Below are positions 5,922 to 6,532 of a stretch of 6,532 nucleotides of DNA, piece after piece (position 1 is the stretch's first letter; every line of letters begins with the position of its first letter). The notes beneath the pieces are model-generated. The model made no database searches. It had not been told where the DNA came from and saw only the letters and a program-made list of their open reading frames with translations. The DNA is from Candidatus Halomonas stercoripullorum (GTDB lineage: Bacteria > Pseudomonadota > Gammaproteobacteria > Pseudomonadales > Halomonadaceae). Location of the stretch: positions 1 to 6,532 of the forward strand of contig DXFC01000133.1 in NCBI GenBank assembly GCA_019114645.1, read 5' to 3'. Position numbers and translations under genes: made by a program.

Positions 5922-6296
5922 ATGAACCGATGGGCTAGAACAACAGCAAGGCAGAGCGGCTTCACGCTGATTGAGTTATTGATCGTAGTGGCGATTATTG
6001 GCCTGCTGGCAGTGATCGCAATACCGCAATATCAAAACTATACTGCCCGCGCTGCGTATAGTGCATGCCAGGCTGAGCTTAGCTCCGCCCGAACAGTGTT
6101 ATTGGCGGAAAACGCCATAGACAACACCCAGACTTCGTTTATCGAGCTGGATGGATATGCCGACTTCTTTAACTCGTGCGGAGAGGGTGAAGTGGACGTC
6201 ACCTTGGTGGATGGCGATATAACGTCCGAAAATGCCACGGCGGGAGGCAAGAAAGTGGAGTTGGGAACCCCTTTCAAGGAAGCAGATGACGCTTGA
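5922..6296 (+). CDS. pilA: Type IV pilin (PilA-like), short and acidic
   Basis: A 124-residue type IVa prepilin. The positively charged leader (MNRWARTTARQSG) ends at G13; PilD should cut before F14, and E18 is the invariant Glu5 of the mature protein. The hydrophobic helix FTLIELLIVVAIIGLLAVIA leads into IPQYQNYTARAAYS, the classic alpha-1 spine. The mature chain is only 111 residues, against about 140-150 in most major pilins. Beyond the helix it is strongly acidic (17 D/E against 5 K/R in the mature chain). It has just two cysteines: C49 in the helix and C86 in the following loop. The usual C-terminal cysteine pair and loop are absent; the protein ends ...KEADDA with tandem stops TGATAA. 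Base composition is more A/T-rich than pilBCD, common for exchanged pilin genes. It could be the main pilin, a shortened allele, or one of two pilin copies. Confidence 0.92.
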   Translation: MNRWARTTARQSGFTLIELLIVVAIIGLLAVIAIPQYQNYTARAAYSACQAELSSARTVLLAENAIDNTQTSFIELDGYADFFNSCGEGEVDVTLVDGDITSENATAGGKKVELGTPFKEADDA

Positions 6297-6317
6297 TAAC
6301 CCCGCCAGCGCTGCACA

Positions 6318-6387
6318 CGTCATTCCCGCGTAGGCGGGAATCTATGGCAGTAAAGACTTGGATCCCCGTCTTCATGCTCTACCAACT
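6318..6387 (+). repeat. Palindromic dRS3-like repeat, copy 1 (right end degenerate)
   Basis: The unit opens with CGTCATTCCCGCGTAGGC. Its core ATTCCCGC-GTAG-GCGGGAAT (6322-6341) is a perfect 8-base-pair stem with a 4-base loop and fits the pattern ATTCCC-N8-GGGAAT described as dRS3 in Neisseria. The first 31 bases (6318-6348) are identical to copy 2, exactly 70 bases downstream. The next part (TAAAGACTTGGATCCCCG) is similar to copy 2, but the right-hand palindrome is lost after about 6374. It begins 22 bases after the pilA stop and could act as a terminator or RNA-stabilising hairpin. Confidence 0.8.
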
Positions 6388-6455
6388 CGTCATTCCCGCG
6401 TAGGCGGGAATCTATGGCGGCAAAGGACTGGATCCCCGCCTTCGCGGGGATGACG
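6388..6455 (+). repeat. Palindromic repeat, copy 2, with 26-base terminal inverted repeats
   Basis: The complete 68-base unit. The left end (6388-6413) and the reverse complement of the right end (6430-6455) match at 22 of 26 positions, and each end is itself a perfect hairpin: ATTCCCGC/GCGGGAAT at 6392-6411 and ATCCCCGC/GCGGGGAT at 6432-6451. The only non-palindromic part is the short centre (about 6414-6429). This structure resembles a REP-pair or small non-autonomous (MITE-like) element; there is no coding capacity. Confidence 0.8.
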
Positions 6456-6483
6456 GAATAAAAAGACGGGGATGACGGAATAA
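6445..6483 (+). repeat. Tandem 17-base duplication at the repeat edge
   Basis: CGGGGATGACGGAATAA occurs at 6445-6461 and again, identically, at 6467-6483. The first copy is the right tip of the palindromic element plus its flank, so the second looks like a remnant of another element end or a slippage duplication with a 22-base period. Confidence 0.75.
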
Positions 6484-6500
6484 GGCGCCGCAGGCGCCTT
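6482..6500. terminator. GC-rich hairpin, possible bidirectional terminator
   Basis: AAGGCGCC-GCA-GGCGCCTT is a perfect 8-base-pair stem with a 3-base loop. On the plus strand it is followed by GGTTACCTT, with no real T-tract; on the minus strand it is followed by ATTCCG after the stem's own TT. It lies between pilA and a possible convergent gene, a common site for a shared terminator, but without a T-run intrinsic termination is uncertain. Confidence 0.5.
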
Positions 6501-6507
6501 GGTTACC

Positions 6508-6532
6508 TTAACCGTTGATCCAGCCGTCTACT
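6508..6532 (-). CDS. Possible 3' tip of a convergent gene (very tentative)
   Basis: On the minus strand the last bases of the window can be read as ...VDGWING followed by TAA at 6510-6508. A second minus frame, ending ...RRLDQRLR with a stop at 6505-6503, is equally open; the third is closed. The GC hairpin just beyond both stops suits the end of a gene transcribed toward pilA. Only about eight codons are visible, so neither the product nor the gene's existence can be established. Confidence 0.15.

Noticed and set aside
6038..6323. Minus-strand open frames opposite pilA (92 and 74 codons).
   Set aside because: They are antisense shadows of a clearly coding pilin gene, with no ribosome site or recognisable motif.
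6318..6418. Two identical 31-base palindromic repeats 39 bases apart, resembling a two-repeat CRISPR array.
   Set aside because: The sequence between them is not a unique spacer: it is a degenerate copy of the same element that follows the second repeat, and the repeat belongs to a unit with inverted ends. No cas gene or leader is visible.
6501..6513. Small inverted repeat GGTTA-CCT-TAACC after the GC hairpin.
   Set aside because: Five-base arms with a 3-base loop are too short to carry meaning by themselves.

Overview
The window looks like a gammaproteobacterial chromosome segment, most probably from a Pseudomonas-type bacterium (Pseudomonadaceae). The clues are the gene order pilA <-> pilB-pilC-pilD-coaE-yacG, with pilA divergent from pilBCD, and a G+C-rich coding background. 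This placement rests on remembered gene order and protein motifs, not on a database search.

Layout: on the minus strand, reading from about 5685 down to 1, come pilB (assembly ATPase), pilC (inner-membrane platform), pilD (prepilin peptidase/methyltransferase) and coaE (dephospho-CoA kinase). These four are packed with gaps of 4, 6 and 14 bases. A two-gene type II toxin-antitoxin module follows (Phd/YefM-like antitoxin plus RelE-like toxin), with its own promoter and operator-like palindrome. Then come yacG (small zinc protein, gyrase inhibitor family) and the 5' part of a further gene, which overlaps yacG by 4 bases and weakly resembles the Tus replication-terminus binding protein. On the plus strand, pilA (major-type pilin) diverges from pilB across a 236-base intergenic region. 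Downstream of pilA are two 70-base-spaced copies of a palindromic repeat, a short tandem duplication, a GC-rich hairpin and possibly the 3' tip of a convergent gene.

How the genes work together: PilD cleaves and methylates the leader of PilA, PilB powers extrusion of pilin subunits through the PilC platform, and the fibre is a type IV pilus used for twitching, adhesion and DNA uptake. CoaE and YacG are housekeeping passengers of this locus. The toxin-antitoxin pair is more A/T-rich than its neighbours, separates two genes that are normally adjacent, and looks like an accessory insertion.

No wholly new system was found. The most notable points are the RelE/Phd-type cassette with its promoter-operator and an A8 slippage site, an unusually short and acidic PilA with no C-terminal disulfide loop, the dRS3-like repeats behind it, and the possible Tus-like gene.
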